Assembly: GCF_016864375.1 (NCBI RefSeq)
Contig: NZ_CP069355.1
Span: 1,054,001 to 1,118,000, forward strand
Direction: 5' to 3'
DNA: 64,000 bases
Source: Microvirga sp. VF16
Lineage (GTDB): Bacteria > Pseudomonadota > Alphaproteobacteria > Rhizobiales > Beijerinckiaceae
Both the position numbers and the translations under genes were made by a program. The notes below the pieces were generated by a model, which did not search any database, was not told the origin of the DNA, and was given only the letters and a program-made list of their open reading frames with translations. Of this stretch, positions 33,528 through 42,669 are shown piece after piece (the stretch's first letter is position 1; each line of letters starts with the position of its first letter).

Positions 33528-35003
33528 TTACAGCCCTCCCATGCAGAGGTACTTCATCTCGAGATAATCCTCCAAACCATGACGCGATCCCTCGCGACCG
33601 ATCCCTGACTGCTTGATGCCGCCGAAGGGCGCGGCTTCGGACGACATGCGCCCGGTGTTGATGCCGACCATGCCATATTCGAGGGCTTCAGCGACGTGCC
33701 AGACCCGCTTGAGGTTTGATGCATAGAAGTAGGCGGCAAGACCGTAAATGGTGTCGTTCGCCTCGCGGACGACCTGACCGGGATCGTCGAAGCGGATGAT
33801 CGGGGCCAACGGTCCGAAGGTTTCCTCCTGGGCCAACTGCATCGTGCCCACCACGTCCGTAATCACAGTGGGCTCGAAGAATGTTCCCGCAGTGCCGATC
33901 CGGCGGCCCCCGCACCGGACCTTTCCGCCTTTGTGCACAGCATCGGCCACATGGCCCTCAATCTTCGCCAGTGCCCGGGCATCAATCAGCGGACCGATCG
34001 CGACATCCGGCTGGAACCCATCGCCGACCACGAACGCGCGCACCCGTCGCGTGAATTTCTCGGCAAACTCATCATGCACGCTGGCCTGCACGTAAATCCG
34101 GTTGGCGGATACGCAGGTCTGGCCGGCGTTGCGGAACTTCGCCTGGAGCGCGCCATCGACGGCGGCGTCGATATCGGCATCGTCGAACACGATGAAAGGA
34201 GCGTTGCCGCCAAGTTCGAAACTAATCCGCTTGATCTGGTCTGAACACTGTCGCATGAGCAGCCGTCCGACCTCGGTCGATCCGGTAAAGCTGATCTTGC
34301 GCACCTTGGGATTGCCGCAGAGCTCGCGGCCAACCGCATCGCCGTCCGACGCGTAAATGAGATTGAGAACGCCCGCAGGCAACCCTGCCATACCCGCGAG
34401 CCTGACCATGGCGCCGGCCACAAGAGGCGTTTGCTCCGCAGGCTTCAGCACGACGGTGCAGCCGGCGGCGAGCGCCGGTGCAATCTTGCGCGCGACCATC
34501 GAGGCGGGAAAATTCCACGGCGTGATCGCCCCGACGACGCCGACGGGCTGTTTGATCACCAGCATCCGCCTGTCGTTGGCCGGCGCCGCAATCGTCTCGC
34601 CATAGATGCGATTGGCCTCCTCGGCGTACCATTGGATATAGGCCGCCGCATGGGTGATTTCTGATTGCGCTTCCGCGACGGGTTTACCCATTTCCGCCGT
34701 CAGGATGGCCGCAAGATCCCCGCGGTATTCAAGGATCAGCCGGTGCCATTCCCACAGGATGTCAGAGCGCTCGCGGGCCGTCAGTCCGGCCCAATGTCCC
34801 TGCACAGCATGAGCCTTGTTGATGGCCCTCGAGACATCCTCGACATCCATGTCCGGCAGTTCGGCCAGCCGTTCACCGGTGGAGGGGTTGGACACCGAAA
34901 ACCGGTTCACCGGTTCCACCCCGTTCATATCGGGTACGGCGGCCAGATCGACAAACAGTTCGGGATTTTTGAGGTGCTTGGCCAACGCCTGCGTCACGGT
35001 CAT
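33528..35003 (-). CDS. NAD(P)-dependent succinate-semialdehyde-type dehydrogenase
   Basis: The protein has 491 residues of the aldehyde dehydrogenase superfamily. The catalytic Cys is in KFRNAGQTCVSANRIYV and the general base Glu in ISFELGGNAPFIVFD. The cofactor loop is ITPWNFPASMVARKIAPAL, and the C-terminus holds GINTGRMSSEAAPFGGIKQS, typical of GabD-like enzymes. It oxidises a semialdehyde, probably succinate semialdehyde, to the acid. It lies 150 bases from ridA on the same strand and may work with amino-acid catabolism there. Substrate is inferred from family resemblance. Confidence 0.87.
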   Translation of the reverse strand: MTVTQALAKHLKNPELFVDLAAVPDMNGVEPVNRFSVSNPSTGERLAELPDMDVEDVSRAINKAHAVQGHWAGLTARERSDILWEWHRLILEYRGDLAAILTAEMGKPVAEAQSEITHAAAYIQWYAEEANRIYGETIAAPANDRRMLVIKQPVGVVGAITPWNFPASMVARKIAPALAAGCTVVLKPAEQTPLVAGAMVRLAGMAGLPAGVLNLIYASDGDAVGRELCGNPKVRKISFTGSTEVGRLLMRQCSDQIKRISFELGGNAPFIVFDDADIDAAVDGALQAKFRNAGQTCVSANRIYVQASVHDEFAEKFTRRVRAFVVGDGFQPDVAIGPLIDARALAKIEGHVADAVHKGGKVRCGGRRIGTAGTFFEPTVITDVVGTMQLAQEETFGPLAPIIRFDDPGQVVREANDTIYGLAAYFYASNLKRVWHVAEALEYGMVGINTGRMSSEAAPFGGIKQSGIGREGSRHGLEDYLEMKYLCMGGL

Positions 35004-35151
35004 CCCGATCCCTCCCTTGCAGCTTTGAAGTTCGAGCGGTGCAGTGAATAACGGATCAGCGCATCAAACGACAGTGCCGGAGTGGGCAAAAGCCATCACT
35101 CCGGCCTTTGTTTGCCCGATACCGCTCTCAGGCGATTAGTCGAGCGGACGA

Positions 35152-35538
35152 TTAGTCGAGAGCGATGACAGCCTCGATTTCGACCTTCGCGCCCTTCGGC
35201 AGCGCCTTCACCTCATAGCAGGCACGGGCGGGATAAGGGGGCGTGAAGAACCCGGCATAGACGCGATTGACTTCCGCGAAATCGGCAAGGTCGGTCAGGA
35301 GCACCGTCGTCTTCACGGTTCTGGACAACTCGGTGCCGGCAGCCCTGGCGATCGCGGCGAGGTTCTTCAGGCATTGTTCGGTCTGCTCCACAGCGTTGGC
35401 CGCGTTGAACTCGCCTGTGGCGGGATCAAGCGGCAGCTGTCCGGACACGAACAACAGGGTGCCGACCTTGATGGCCTGCGAGTAAGGGCCGACAGCGCCG
35501 GGGGCGTCAGCGGTAGAAACTTCAGCGATCATGGACAA
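35152..35538 (-). CDS. ridA: RidA family enamine/imine deaminase
   Basis: The protein has 128 residues, normal for RidA. Conserved parts include GAVGPYSQAIKVGTLLFVSG and the substrate-binding Arg in YPARACYEVKALPKGAKVEIE. It hydrolyses reactive 2-aminoacrylate-type imines released by amino-acid oxidases and PLP enzymes. It follows dadA by 32 bases and alr before that, so it probably clears imine products of DadA. Confidence 0.93.
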   Translation of the reverse strand: MSMIAEVSTADAPGAVGPYSQAIKVGTLLFVSGQLPLDPATGEFNAANAVEQTEQCLKNLAAIARAAGTELSRTVKTTVLLTDLADFAEVNRVYAGFFTPPYPARACYEVKALPKGAKVEIEAVIALD

Positions 35539-35570
35539 TCCTCCGTGAATGAGACTGGGATGAGGTGCGG

Positions 35571-36821
35571 TCAGGCGTAACGGGCCATCGCCAGGTCGGT
35601 CGCATCGATCTCCGGCTGGCGGCCCGAAACGAGATCGGCGATCACACGGGCCGAGCCGGAGCTCATCGTCCAGCCGAGCGTGCCATGGCCGGTGTTGAGG
35701 AACAGGCCGGCGATTGTCGTCGGGCCGATCACCGGCGTGCCGTCCGGCGTCATCGGCCTTAAGCCCGACCAGAACGAAGCCTGGCTGACATCGCCGCCGG
35801 GGAAGAGATCCATGACGGAATGCTCCAGCGTGCGGCGGCGCGCCGGGCCGAGATCGTTGGTATAGCCGGAAATCTCCGCCATGCCGCCGACGCGGATGCG
35901 GTCGCCGAGCCGGGTGATGGCGATCTTGTAGGTCTCGTCCATCACGGTCGATTCCGGCGCGCGTGCGGCATCGGTGATGGGAATGGTCAACGAATATCCC
36001 TTCACCGGATAGACAGGCAAACGAATGCCAAGCGGCTTCAGCATGAGCGGCGAATAGCTGCCGAGCGCGACGACGACGGCATCGGCGGAGAGGTTGTCGC
36101 GGCGTGTGACGACGCCGCGCACGCGACCGCCTTCGACCCCCAGCCCCTTGATCTCGGTGCCCCAGAAGAAGCGCACGCCGAGCTCTTCCGCCTTCGCCGC
36201 CAGCGCATTGGTGAACTTGAAACAGTCACCGGTCTCGTCGTTGGGCGTCAGAAGGCCGCCAACGATTTTCTCCCGCACATGGCTCAGGGCCGGCTCGACG
36301 CGCATGCAGCCATCGCGGTCGAGAACCTCGTACGGAATGCCGTCGGCGGCGAGCGCCTTGACGTCCTTGGCCGAGGCATCGAGCTGCGCCTGGGTGCGGA
36401 ACAATTGCAGGGTGCCCTGCATGCGCTCGTCATAGGTGATGCCGGTTTCCGCGCGCAACGCGGCAAGCGAGAGGCGACTATAGTCGGCGAGCCGCAGCAT
36501 GCGGCTCTTGTTGATGGCATAACGCTCGGCGGTGCAGTTGGCGAGCATCCTCACCAGCCAGGACAGCATGGCGGCATCGACCTTCGGGCGCAGGATCAGC
36601 GGCGCGTGTTGCATGAACAGCCACTTCACCGCCTTCATCGGAATGCCGGGTGCGGCCCAGGGCGAGCAATAGCCGAAGGAAACTTCGCCGGCATTGGCAA
36701 AGCTCGTTTCCAGCGCCGGGCCCGGCTGGCGGTCGATGACCGTCACTTCATGCCCGGCCTTGGCCAGCTGATAGGCGGTGGTCACGCCAATGATACCGGC
36801 GCCGAGAACGATGACTTTCAT
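35571..36821 (-). CDS. dadA: D-amino acid dehydrogenase DadA
   Basis: The protein has 416 residues. The N-terminal FAD-binding motif is VIVLGAGIIGVTTAYQLAKAG, and the C-terminal part contains RVGGMAEISGYTND, FWSGLRPMTPDGTPVIG and TGHGTLGWTMSSGSA. It oxidises D-alanine and other D-amino acids to 2-oxo acids and passes electrons to the respiratory chain at the inner membrane. It lies 24 bases downstream of alr, making an alr-dadA-ridA unit for alanine catabolism. Confidence 0.95.
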   Translation of the reverse strand: MKVIVLGAGIIGVTTAYQLAKAGHEVTVIDRQPGPALETSFANAGEVSFGYCSPWAAPGIPMKAVKWLFMQHAPLILRPKVDAAMLSWLVRMLANCTAERYAINKSRMLRLADYSRLSLAALRAETGITYDERMQGTLQLFRTQAQLDASAKDVKALAADGIPYEVLDRDGCMRVEPALSHVREKIVGGLLTPNDETGDCFKFTNALAAKAEELGVRFFWGTEIKGLGVEGGRVRGVVTRRDNLSADAVVVALGSYSPLMLKPLGIRLPVYPVKGYSLTIPITDAARAPESTVMDETYKIAITRLGDRIRVGGMAEISGYTNDLGPARRRTLEHSVMDLFPGGDVSQASFWSGLRPMTPDGTPVIGPTTIAGLFLNTGHGTLGWTMSSGSARVIADLVSGRQPEIDATDLAMARYA

Positions 36822-36845
36822 GATGTCCTCACGGGAAAGAAAGGG

Positions 36846-37979
36846 TCAGCGGTAGCGGCGCTGATAGCGGGACCCGAGACGGGTCAGGATTTCGTAGGCG
36901 ATGGTGCCGGCGTCCCGTGCCAGGTCCTCCAGGGTCTGGTGCGGGCCCAGGACTTCGACAAAGCTGCCCAACGTCAGAGTGCCCTCCGGTAGGGCGGACA
37001 CATCGACGGTGATGCTGTCCATCGATACGCGGCCGACGATCGGCAGGCGCACGCCCTCATGGTAGACGGCGCCGCGATCGCCCAGGCTGCGGGGAAGGCC
37101 GTCGGCATAGCCTGCGGCAATCGTCGCCAGACGCGCTGCTCCCTGTGTGACATGAGCACCGCCATAGCCGACCTTTGTGCCGGCCGGCACGGTGCGGACC
37201 TGCACGACAGCGACAGCGAGGCTGACGACCGGCTCCATCGGGTTCGGTACCCCGGCCGTCGGCGCGCCGCCGTAGAGCGCGATGCCGGGACGGGCGAGGG
37301 CGCCCTGATAGGCATCGCCGAGAAACACGCCGCCCGAATTGGCGAAGGACATGTCGAAATCAGGAAACTCGACGGCAATGCGTCTCATTGCGGCCAGCTG
37401 CTCGCCGTTCTGGTCACTGTCCGGCTCGTCCGCCGACGCCAGGTGGCTCATGATGAACAGGACCTCGACAGTCCCGTCCGATCTGAGGGCTTCCGCCAGG
37501 GCCGGGCGTTCGTCCGGCGGAAAGCCGAGGCGCGACATCCCCGTATCGAACTGCAGCACAGCCGACAGGGTACGGTTCAGGGCGCGGGCCGTCGTCGACC
37601 ATCGCCGCCACTGCTCCATCGCGTTGAGAACCGGAATGATGCCGCCCTCAGTGCAAGCAATCTCTTGGCCGGGCTGCAGCCCGTTGAGCACAAAGATCTG
37701 CGCGTCGCGCGGGAGCACGGGCCGCAGCGCCATGGCCTCATTGAGGTGGGCGACGAAGAACTGCCGGCAGCCTTTGCGGGAGAGGATCGTGGCGACCCGC
37801 TCGGCGCCCAAGCCGTAGGCATCGGCCTTGACCACAGCAGCCACGCGGCTCGGCGCGACGATCGACGCCAGCCTGTCGTAATTGCGGCCAAGGGCGGAAA
37901 GGTCAATCGTCAAAAAGCCGGTGGCTCCCTGGACCTCGGCGCCCGTGCTCACATCGGAAACTGAAAGCATGCTGCCCAT
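36846..37979 (-). CDS. alr: Alanine racemase (catabolic, DadX type)
   Basis: The protein has 377 residues. The PLP lysine is in AAVVKADAYGLGAERV and the catalytic Tyr region is KVGYGGAHVTQGAARLATIA. RVSMDSITVDVSAL is also conserved. It interconverts L- and D-alanine, feeding D-alanine to DadA. The start is MGSMLSVSD at 37979, or the second ATG nine bases later. It is divergent from an Lrp-type regulator with a shared promoter gap of about 125 bases. Confidence 0.94.
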   Translation of the reverse strand: MGSMLSVSDVSTGAEVQGATGFLTIDLSALGRNYDRLASIVAPSRVAAVVKADAYGLGAERVATILSRKGCRQFFVAHLNEAMALRPVLPRDAQIFVLNGLQPGQEIACTEGGIIPVLNAMEQWRRWSTTARALNRTLSAVLQFDTGMSRLGFPPDERPALAEALRSDGTVEVLFIMSHLASADEPDSDQNGEQLAAMRRIAVEFPDFDMSFANSGGVFLGDAYQGALARPGIALYGGAPTAGVPNPMEPVVSLAVAVVQVRTVPAGTKVGYGGAHVTQGAARLATIAAGYADGLPRSLGDRGAVYHEGVRLPIVGRVSMDSITVDVSALPEGTLTLGSFVEVLGPHQTLEDLARDAGTIAYEILTRLGSRYQRRYR

Positions 37980-38081
37980 CTTCGCCCTCTTGATCGAGGG
38001 GCACTGTATGAAATAAGGAGCGAAATTGTCCGCCTATCTGTGCTTGATTGTTGCAAAATGTGGCGCCAACGCCGCATAGTG

Positions 38082-38096
38082 TTCTAAATTTTGGAA
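38082..38096. promoter_or_regulatory. Lrp-type palindrome between alr and lrp
   Basis: TTCTAAATTTTGGAA is an imperfect inverted repeat with an AT-rich centre, the usual form of an Lrp/AsnC binding site. It ends nine bases before the regulator start, so autoregulation and control of the divergent alr operon are both possible. Confidence 0.5.
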
Positions 38097-38105
38097 TTTT
38101 CTATC

Positions 38106-38570
38106 ATGACGGGTCTCGACACGATCGACCGCAACATCCTGAGGCTCCTGCGTCTCGATGCCCGCATGAGCAACGCCAAGCTGGCCGGTGAGGTCGGCCT
38201 GTCGCCATCGGCCTGTCTCCGGCGCATCAAGATCATGGAACAGGCCGGCGTGATCCGCGGCTACACCGCCCTGGTCGACACCGCGACGGGCGAGGCGACG
38301 ATCGCCGTGATCATCAACATCACCCTGGAGCGGCAGACCGAAGATTACCTGGATCGGTTTGAGGCGGCCGTCCGCAAGCATCCGGAGATTCGGGAATGTT
38401 ATCTGATGACCGGCGGCTCGGATTACCTGCTGCGTGTGGAAGTGGGCAATGCTGGCGAATTCGAGCGGATTCACAAAGAGGTGCTGTCGACGCTTCCCGG
38501 CGTGTCGCGGATCCATTCCAGTTTTTCGATCCGCAATGTCCTGGCGGTGCGGCGGGAGACCAGGCCGTAG
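38106..38570 (+). CDS. Lrp/AsnC family regulator of the alr-dadA-ridA unit
   Basis: The protein has 154 residues. The DNA-binding domain is TIDRNILRLLRLDARMSNAK and GLSPSACLRRIKIMEQAGVI. The ligand domain includes ECYLMTGGSDYLLRVEV. It is divergent from alr, dadA and ridA. Related regulators (DadR, Lrp) switch on alanine catabolism when alanine is abundant, and this is the likely role here. ATG 38106 is used; a TTG at 38091 would overlap the operator-like palindrome. Confidence 0.9.
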   Translation: MTGLDTIDRNILRLLRLDARMSNAKLAGEVGLSPSACLRRIKIMEQAGVIRGYTALVDTATGEATIAVIINITLERQTEDYLDRFEAAVRKHPEIRECYLMTGGSDYLLRVEVGNAGEFERIHKEVLSTLPGVSRIHSSFSIRNVLAVRRETRP

Positions 38571-38831
38571 CCGGTTCCGATCAGTTGCGGGGAGGGAGGG
38601 ATATCAGAAGACGTCGTCTTTCAAGCACGCGAAGGTTCAAGCGTTCGGCCAATCGAAAGCAGGCAGGGGCAGGAGATGAACGATTTTGGTCCTGTTTGTC
38701 CGGGCGCAATTGTGGCTCGGTTCGCTGGGGATTTCGTTTGGCCTGAGAGCAAGAGGAACTCCTGACATTTGTTGAGCCAATTTTTGAACAACAAAGGTTC
38801 GGCCAAATCTAGAGACACTCGGGCAGCAGTC

Positions 38832-39293
38832 GTGAGGAGTTGTCGGAAGCCGAAACCGACCGGGTGCTCAGTACCGTTGTCGACCTGCAAGCGCATCTGA
38901 TGAGCGATGAATGGAAAGCCTTCATCTCTCTCGGCCCATGACTCTGTCCATCATCCGGCTCGCGAGGATGCGCGTGGCCCGGTTCACGTCAGTTCAGCGG
39001 CGGGCTTCAATGACCGGGTCCGCCGCACCGTCTCAGGTGCGTTCCACCACATCCATTCGCATCGGGCAGATCTCTCCTTCAATGAGATCGGCTTTCGCTG
39101 GTCACAGCGGGTCGTCACACGCCAGACACCGCGACGTACGCGCAGGGCCCTAAGGTCACCAAGATCCGATCGGTCCAAGTTCCCTCAGCATTGCAATTCT
39201 CAGCCGTGCTCCGCTCAGCCGTTGGGCGGGACATCCGCCCGACCCAAGCGGGTGGGATCGACCCTCTCTCGAATGCCGCTGTCTATGATTGGC
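38832..39293 (+). pseudogene. IS1595 (ISXO2-type) transposase C-terminal relic
   Basis: One frame reads VVDLQAHLMSDEWKAFISLG, a second reads GFNDRVRRTVSGAFHHIHSH and then LSFNEIGFRWSQRVVT. A third reads LQFSAVLRSAVGRDIRPTQA. In intact ISXO2-like transposases these pieces are contiguous. The relic is cut on the right by a TnpB element at 39294. Confidence 0.75.
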
Positions 39294-40509
39294 GATGCCT
39301 CCGCGCCCTAAAGGACGAGGCTTCCTGGTCCCTTCAGACCAAGCGTCTCGCACCCGAGACGGGCAATGGTCAGCGCAGCAGTCCGATCGCGGTCGTGAGC
39401 CGACCCGCACTCGCTGCATACCCCTAGCCTGACCGCAAGACCTTCTCGGCCGTGTGGGCCGCTGCGTGCATCGCACCCAGAACAGGCTTGCGTTGTGTAG
39501 GACTCATCCACCTCTGCAAAAGCAACTCCTGCGTGATCGCACTTGTACTTCAGGAAGTTGCGCAGCATCGACCAGCTCACATCGTGCGTCGCCTTTGCGG
39601 CGCCCGATGCGATCTGCCAAGTGGATGAGATGTTGCCGACAAACACGGCGCCAGATCGGTTCACCACCGCCCGGGAGAACTTGTGGAGCGTGTCCTTTCT
39701 CCGGTTGGCAATCTTGGCATGAATCGCCTGGACCTGCCGCTTGCGACCAGCACGCTGCGCCTCGGCCAGCTTGTCCTCCAGGTCGCGGTAGAACCGCGCC
39801 TGAAGCAACTCCTGTCCGTCGGAGCACTTCGCTGCTGTCTTATGTCCAAGATCGATGCCGACAATGTGCGTCCGGTTGATGGTCTGGCGCTCAACCTCGC
39901 AGACGATGTTGCAATACCAGCGGCCCCGTGCGTCCTGCGAGAAGTTGCCAGACTTGAACCGGCCCTGGATGTCCCGGTGCTTCCACAACCGGATCTTGCG
40001 GCCGCGGAAGAAGGCGATCGAACCGTTGATTTTGACGTCCTGATGGGTGAACGGGATCCAGCCCAGCGATCGGCGGGGGCCTCGGCTGACCCGCCATCGA
40101 AGCTTTGGCCGGTGGGCCTGCTTCCGCTTGGCGATAAACGCGTCGATGATCTCCTGGATCATCTGGGAGGGCAGACCGAGTTCTTTGCTCGCCCCCTTGG
40201 TCAGATCGCGCAGCTGCTTTGTCGTCGCCCATTGCGGGCCCCGGCGCGCCGACCGCTCGCTGATCTCGTTGACGTCGTTCCAGACCGTGTTGGTGGCAGT
40301 GCCGAGCGAAACCAGCGGCTTGCCGCTCGTCGCGTCCTTGACGCGAAAGCTGAACGTCAGGTAAGCGCGTTCTCAGTCTGTTGCGGCCATGGCTTCCGAT
40401 ATGTGGTCGCCATGACCAAGGTTCAAGACAATCCTTCATGCGGCTGGCGCCGCATGCGCCTGTCCATCCTCTCCCTGAAGCAAGCGGGCTTTCGGCGCAC
40501 TTTTGCTAA
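39294..40509 (-). mobile_element. TnpB-only element, second family, copy B
   Basis: This is the inverted, near-identical copy of 24519-25733, with the same left TTAGCAAA and right GGAGGCATC ends. The right-end hairpin has mismatches (CCTCG against CGCGG). It sits between an ISXO2-type relic and an OrfA-type relic. Confidence 0.75.
39308..40420 (-). pseudogene. TnpB-like gene with nonsense codon near its start
   Basis: The coding sequence matches 24637-25719 nearly base for base. The fifth codon AGA is changed to TGA (plus strand 40373-40375). From the next ATG (40162) a protein of 284 residues lacking the first 76 could still be made. The last motif reads SAHDRDRTAALTI instead of VHDRDQNAALTI, and the zinc ribbon is kept. 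The lesion suggests it is inactive or makes a short form that keeps the RuvC and zinc parts. Confidence 0.8.
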
Positions 40510-40650
40510 GATCGCTTTCTTCAAGGATCTGCAGTTTGCGTTCTGTCGTCCAGCGCCGCCCGACAGGGCCAACATCAGTTCGATCTGCCGAGACTTGTGA
40601 ACCTTCCTGCCGATGCGGATGCCTGGTCGAAGCGGGGCGGCTCACCAAGA
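40510..40650 (-). pseudogene. Transposase OrfA N-terminal relic (IS3/IS66-like)
   Basis: The minus strand reads GRRWTTERKLQILEESDLS, matching the first helix of IS3/IS66-type OrfA proteins (RRRW-x-x-E-x-K-x-x-IVEE). It is cut off at the left end of the TnpB element at 40509. Confidence 0.55.
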
Positions 40651-40957
40651 CGAATTATTGCAATTTAGCTATTAAATTGGCCCGTTTCCTGCACGACAAT
40701 GCGAAAGTTGGATGATTTTCACCCCACCGGCGGTGTTAATTTGAAGGTTAAGGATGGTTCGGCCTCGGTGGAAAGCGGGATCAAAACCGACATGCGAAGC
40801 CATCCTGAGTTTGGTTGAGCAGCCCGCCGTGCTGTGTGTCGCCGCCTGTGTCGGAACGACCCGCCTGATCGACAACCTGGTCCTTGATGTCGCTTGTGAC
40901 AGCGGAACAGATCTCGTCCTGGCGCAGCATCGCGATATTTTTTGAAGGAATTTGCGC
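40651..40957. other. Upstream region of DUF6894 gene
   Basis: About 300 bases without a supported gene. A lower-GC patch near 40655-40740 could contain a promoter. Confidence 0.35.
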
Positions 40958-41278
40958 ATGCCTCTGTTCTATTTCGATGTCCAATTGGGACCGAGTTGCT
41001 TGCCGGATCACACCGGCCTTGACCTGGAGACCGTGGCGGCGGCCGATCACGAAGCCACCCGGAGTGCGTTAGAGATCGCTCGTCATCAGTTGCTCAAAGC
41101 CGAGGTGCCTCATGTCAGGGTCACGGTCAGGAACGAGCGCCGACAGCACATGTTAACAGCCTCGGTTTCGATGCGTGTTGACCGAGAGGTCTCTCACCCC
41201 GAACTCCGCCCAAGGCGCGGGTCCTCGACAATCCTCGATCCGGTGAGTGGAACCAGGGTCAGCATGGACCTGGCCTGA
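40958..41278 (+). CDS. DUF6894 family protein
   Basis: The protein has 106 residues starting MPLFYFDVQLGPSCLPDHTG, the aromatic strand and acidic turn typical of DUF6894, followed by the helix AADHEATRSALEIARHQLL. The C-terminus is longer than usual and basic. GAAGGAA precedes ATG 40958 at suitable spacing. Function unknown. Confidence 0.65.
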   Translation: MPLFYFDVQLGPSCLPDHTGLDLETVAAADHEATRSALEIARHQLLKAEVPHVRVTVRNERRQHMLTASVSMRVDREVSHPELRPRRGSSTILDPVSGTRVSMDLA

Positions 41279-41304
41279 AGCGAGGGTCCGAATAACAGCA
41301 ACGC

Positions 41305-42180
41305 GTGCAATCAAGGTGGGCTATGGGCAACCTGCATCAGCGCAACTGGGTCTCACGACAGAGGCAGACACCCGCCGTCGGAGCATCACGCTCAACGCTA
41401 GCCGGGTGTCAGCTAGATGGCATCTCTGACCGAACCAGCACCGGCGCAGGGCATCGCCTTGCCGCTTGCCCCCGGCCTCTCGCGGATGGTTGCGAAGGGG
41501 CGGCAGGACCCGGCTGCCGCGAAAGGACCGCGACCGTCCTGACGGCACGATCCCACACTGATGCTCTCGTCCAGGACCTGAGCACCCGCCTGATCGCCGG
41601 GGCGACGGCCGCCGAAACCCTCCTGGCGTGGTGCGACGAGCATGGCCTCGCGCAGGGACCGATCAGCGTCACGTGCCATCAGCGGCACGCGCTGTCAGCC
41701 GCGCCGGACGACGTGAGAGCCGCTGTAGCCCCCGCCGCTTCTGTAAGCGTCGATTTCCGGCAGGTTCACATCCTGCGGGGCGCACTGGCGCTCGCGGTGG
41801 CTCAGAATTGGTTCGTGCCGCAACGCCTGGTGGCGGGCATGGAGAATGTTCTGCAAACGACCGATCTGCCCTTTGGCGCCGTCATTGCTCGGCTCCGTCC
41901 GTCCCGCCGCACGCTCGCTGCGCATATTCAACCCCTCACGGCTGATCCGTCTGAGGATCCATCGCAGCTCAGCGCCCCAACGCGCCACGCCCAACCGGCT
42001 ATCATTCTGGAGCATACCACCGTGATCCTCAGTGAGGCCGGGACGGCACTCGCGCTCGTGACGGAACCGTTTTTCTCCGACCTCGTCTCAATTGCGGCCA
42101 CGCAGCTCTCATCGAGCCGAGGCCTCGATGAGAGATCGCAAGCAGGACCAGCGATGCAGCCTGTGAGGCTTGAGCGATGA
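41305..42180 (+). CDS. Chorismate-lyase-like protein, 5' part uncertain
   Basis: Residues from about 85 onward (SHTDALVQDLSTRLIAGATA, then SVDFRQVHILRGALALAVAQ, NWFVPQRLVAGMENVL and TDLPFGAVIARLRPSRRTL) follow the UbiC/UTRA-like layout seen in chorismate pyruvate-lyase relatives (R-x-V-x-L-x-G... NWY-P... TTD-PFG). The first 80 residues in this frame look non-coding. In the neighbouring frame from ATG 41418 (MASLTEPAPAQGIALPLAPG) a better N-terminus is seen, ending at a stop near 41545, so a frameshift around 41530 is likely. Substrate unknown. Confidence 0.5.
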   Translation: MQSRWAMGNLHQRNWVSRQRQTPAVGASRSTLAGCQLDGISDRTSTGAGHRLAACPRPLADGCEGAAGPGCRERTATVLTARSHTDALVQDLSTRLIAGATAAETLLAWCDEHGLAQGPISVTCHQRHALSAAPDDVRAAVAPAASVSVDFRQVHILRGALALAVAQNWFVPQRLVAGMENVLQTTDLPFGAVIARLRPSRRTLAAHIQPLTADPSEDPSQLSAPTRHAQPAIILEHTTVILSEAGTALALVTEPFFSDLVSIAATQLSSSRGLDERSQAGPAMQPVRLER

Positions 42181-42312
42181 CAATCCAGCCTGACCTGACG
42201 TCTCAAGCCTTCCATGCTTGCAAGAGCGTGCACGAGAGATAAAGCAGCATTCAAGTCGAGCGCGGGCTAGCACTTGACCGCTGAACTGCAGATGACACTG
42301 GGAGAACATCCG
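42181..42312. other. Short intergenic
   Basis: No gene seen; the end (GGGAGAACATCCG) supplies the ribosome site for the next small gene. Confidence 0.4.
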
Positions 42313-42453
42313 ATGAATCCTTACCGTTCAAGAGATGTCATGGTGAACCGCATCGTGAACGATTGGCCACGAATGGTCATTGATCTTTGTCTGATGGCCT
42401 CTGCCACTTCATCCGCGTTCACTGTCGTCTACTTGTGTGTGCAACTGCCATAG
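42313..42453 (+). CDS. Small hypothetical protein with one hydrophobic segment (46 aa)
   Basis: The frame reads MNPYRSRDVMVNRIVNDWPR and then MVIDLCLMASATSSAFTVVY to a TAG at 42451. A polar basic N-terminus and a moderately hydrophobic stretch of about 20 residues suggest a small membrane-associated protein. GGGAG lies seven to eight bases upstream of the ATG. No family is recognised and the evidence is the ribosome site plus hydrophobicity. Confidence 0.4.
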   Translation: MNPYRSRDVMVNRIVNDWPRMVIDLCLMASATSSAFTVVYLCVQLP

Positions 42454-42529
42454 GGTGAGCTGCAGCATGCCAGCCTCGCATGGCAGACAGAAGGATGACC
42501 GGGAGTGGAGCCGCAGCGCTGCCACCATC

Positions 42530-42645
42530 AACCAGAGGGGCGGCACCGGCATGACCCTGATCGACCTCGCCGACGGCGTCACCGTCGACGAGATCAAGGC
42601 CGGAGCCCACGCCGAGTTCAAGGTCGAACTCAATGGCAAACCATC
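42530..42645 (+). pseudogene. Remnant of a CoA-transferase beta subunit C-terminus
   Basis: GGTGMTLIDLADGVTVDEIK followed by AGAHAEFKVEL matches the end of 3-oxoacid CoA-transferase B subunits (ELAPGVT-x-DE-x-x-A-x-TEAEF-x-V). The upstream 200 residues of such an enzyme are missing. The 3-hydroxybutyryl-CoA dehydrogenase 500 bases away suggests a lost ketone-body/PHB gene pair. Confidence 0.6.
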
Positions 42646-42669
42646 GGACGCGGCTTTATGGAGACTTCA

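Noticed and set aside
33217..33567. Plus-strand frame of 116 codons beside the aldehyde dehydrogenase
   Set aside because: It overlaps the dehydrogenase 3' end, has no ribosome site and no recognisable sequence.
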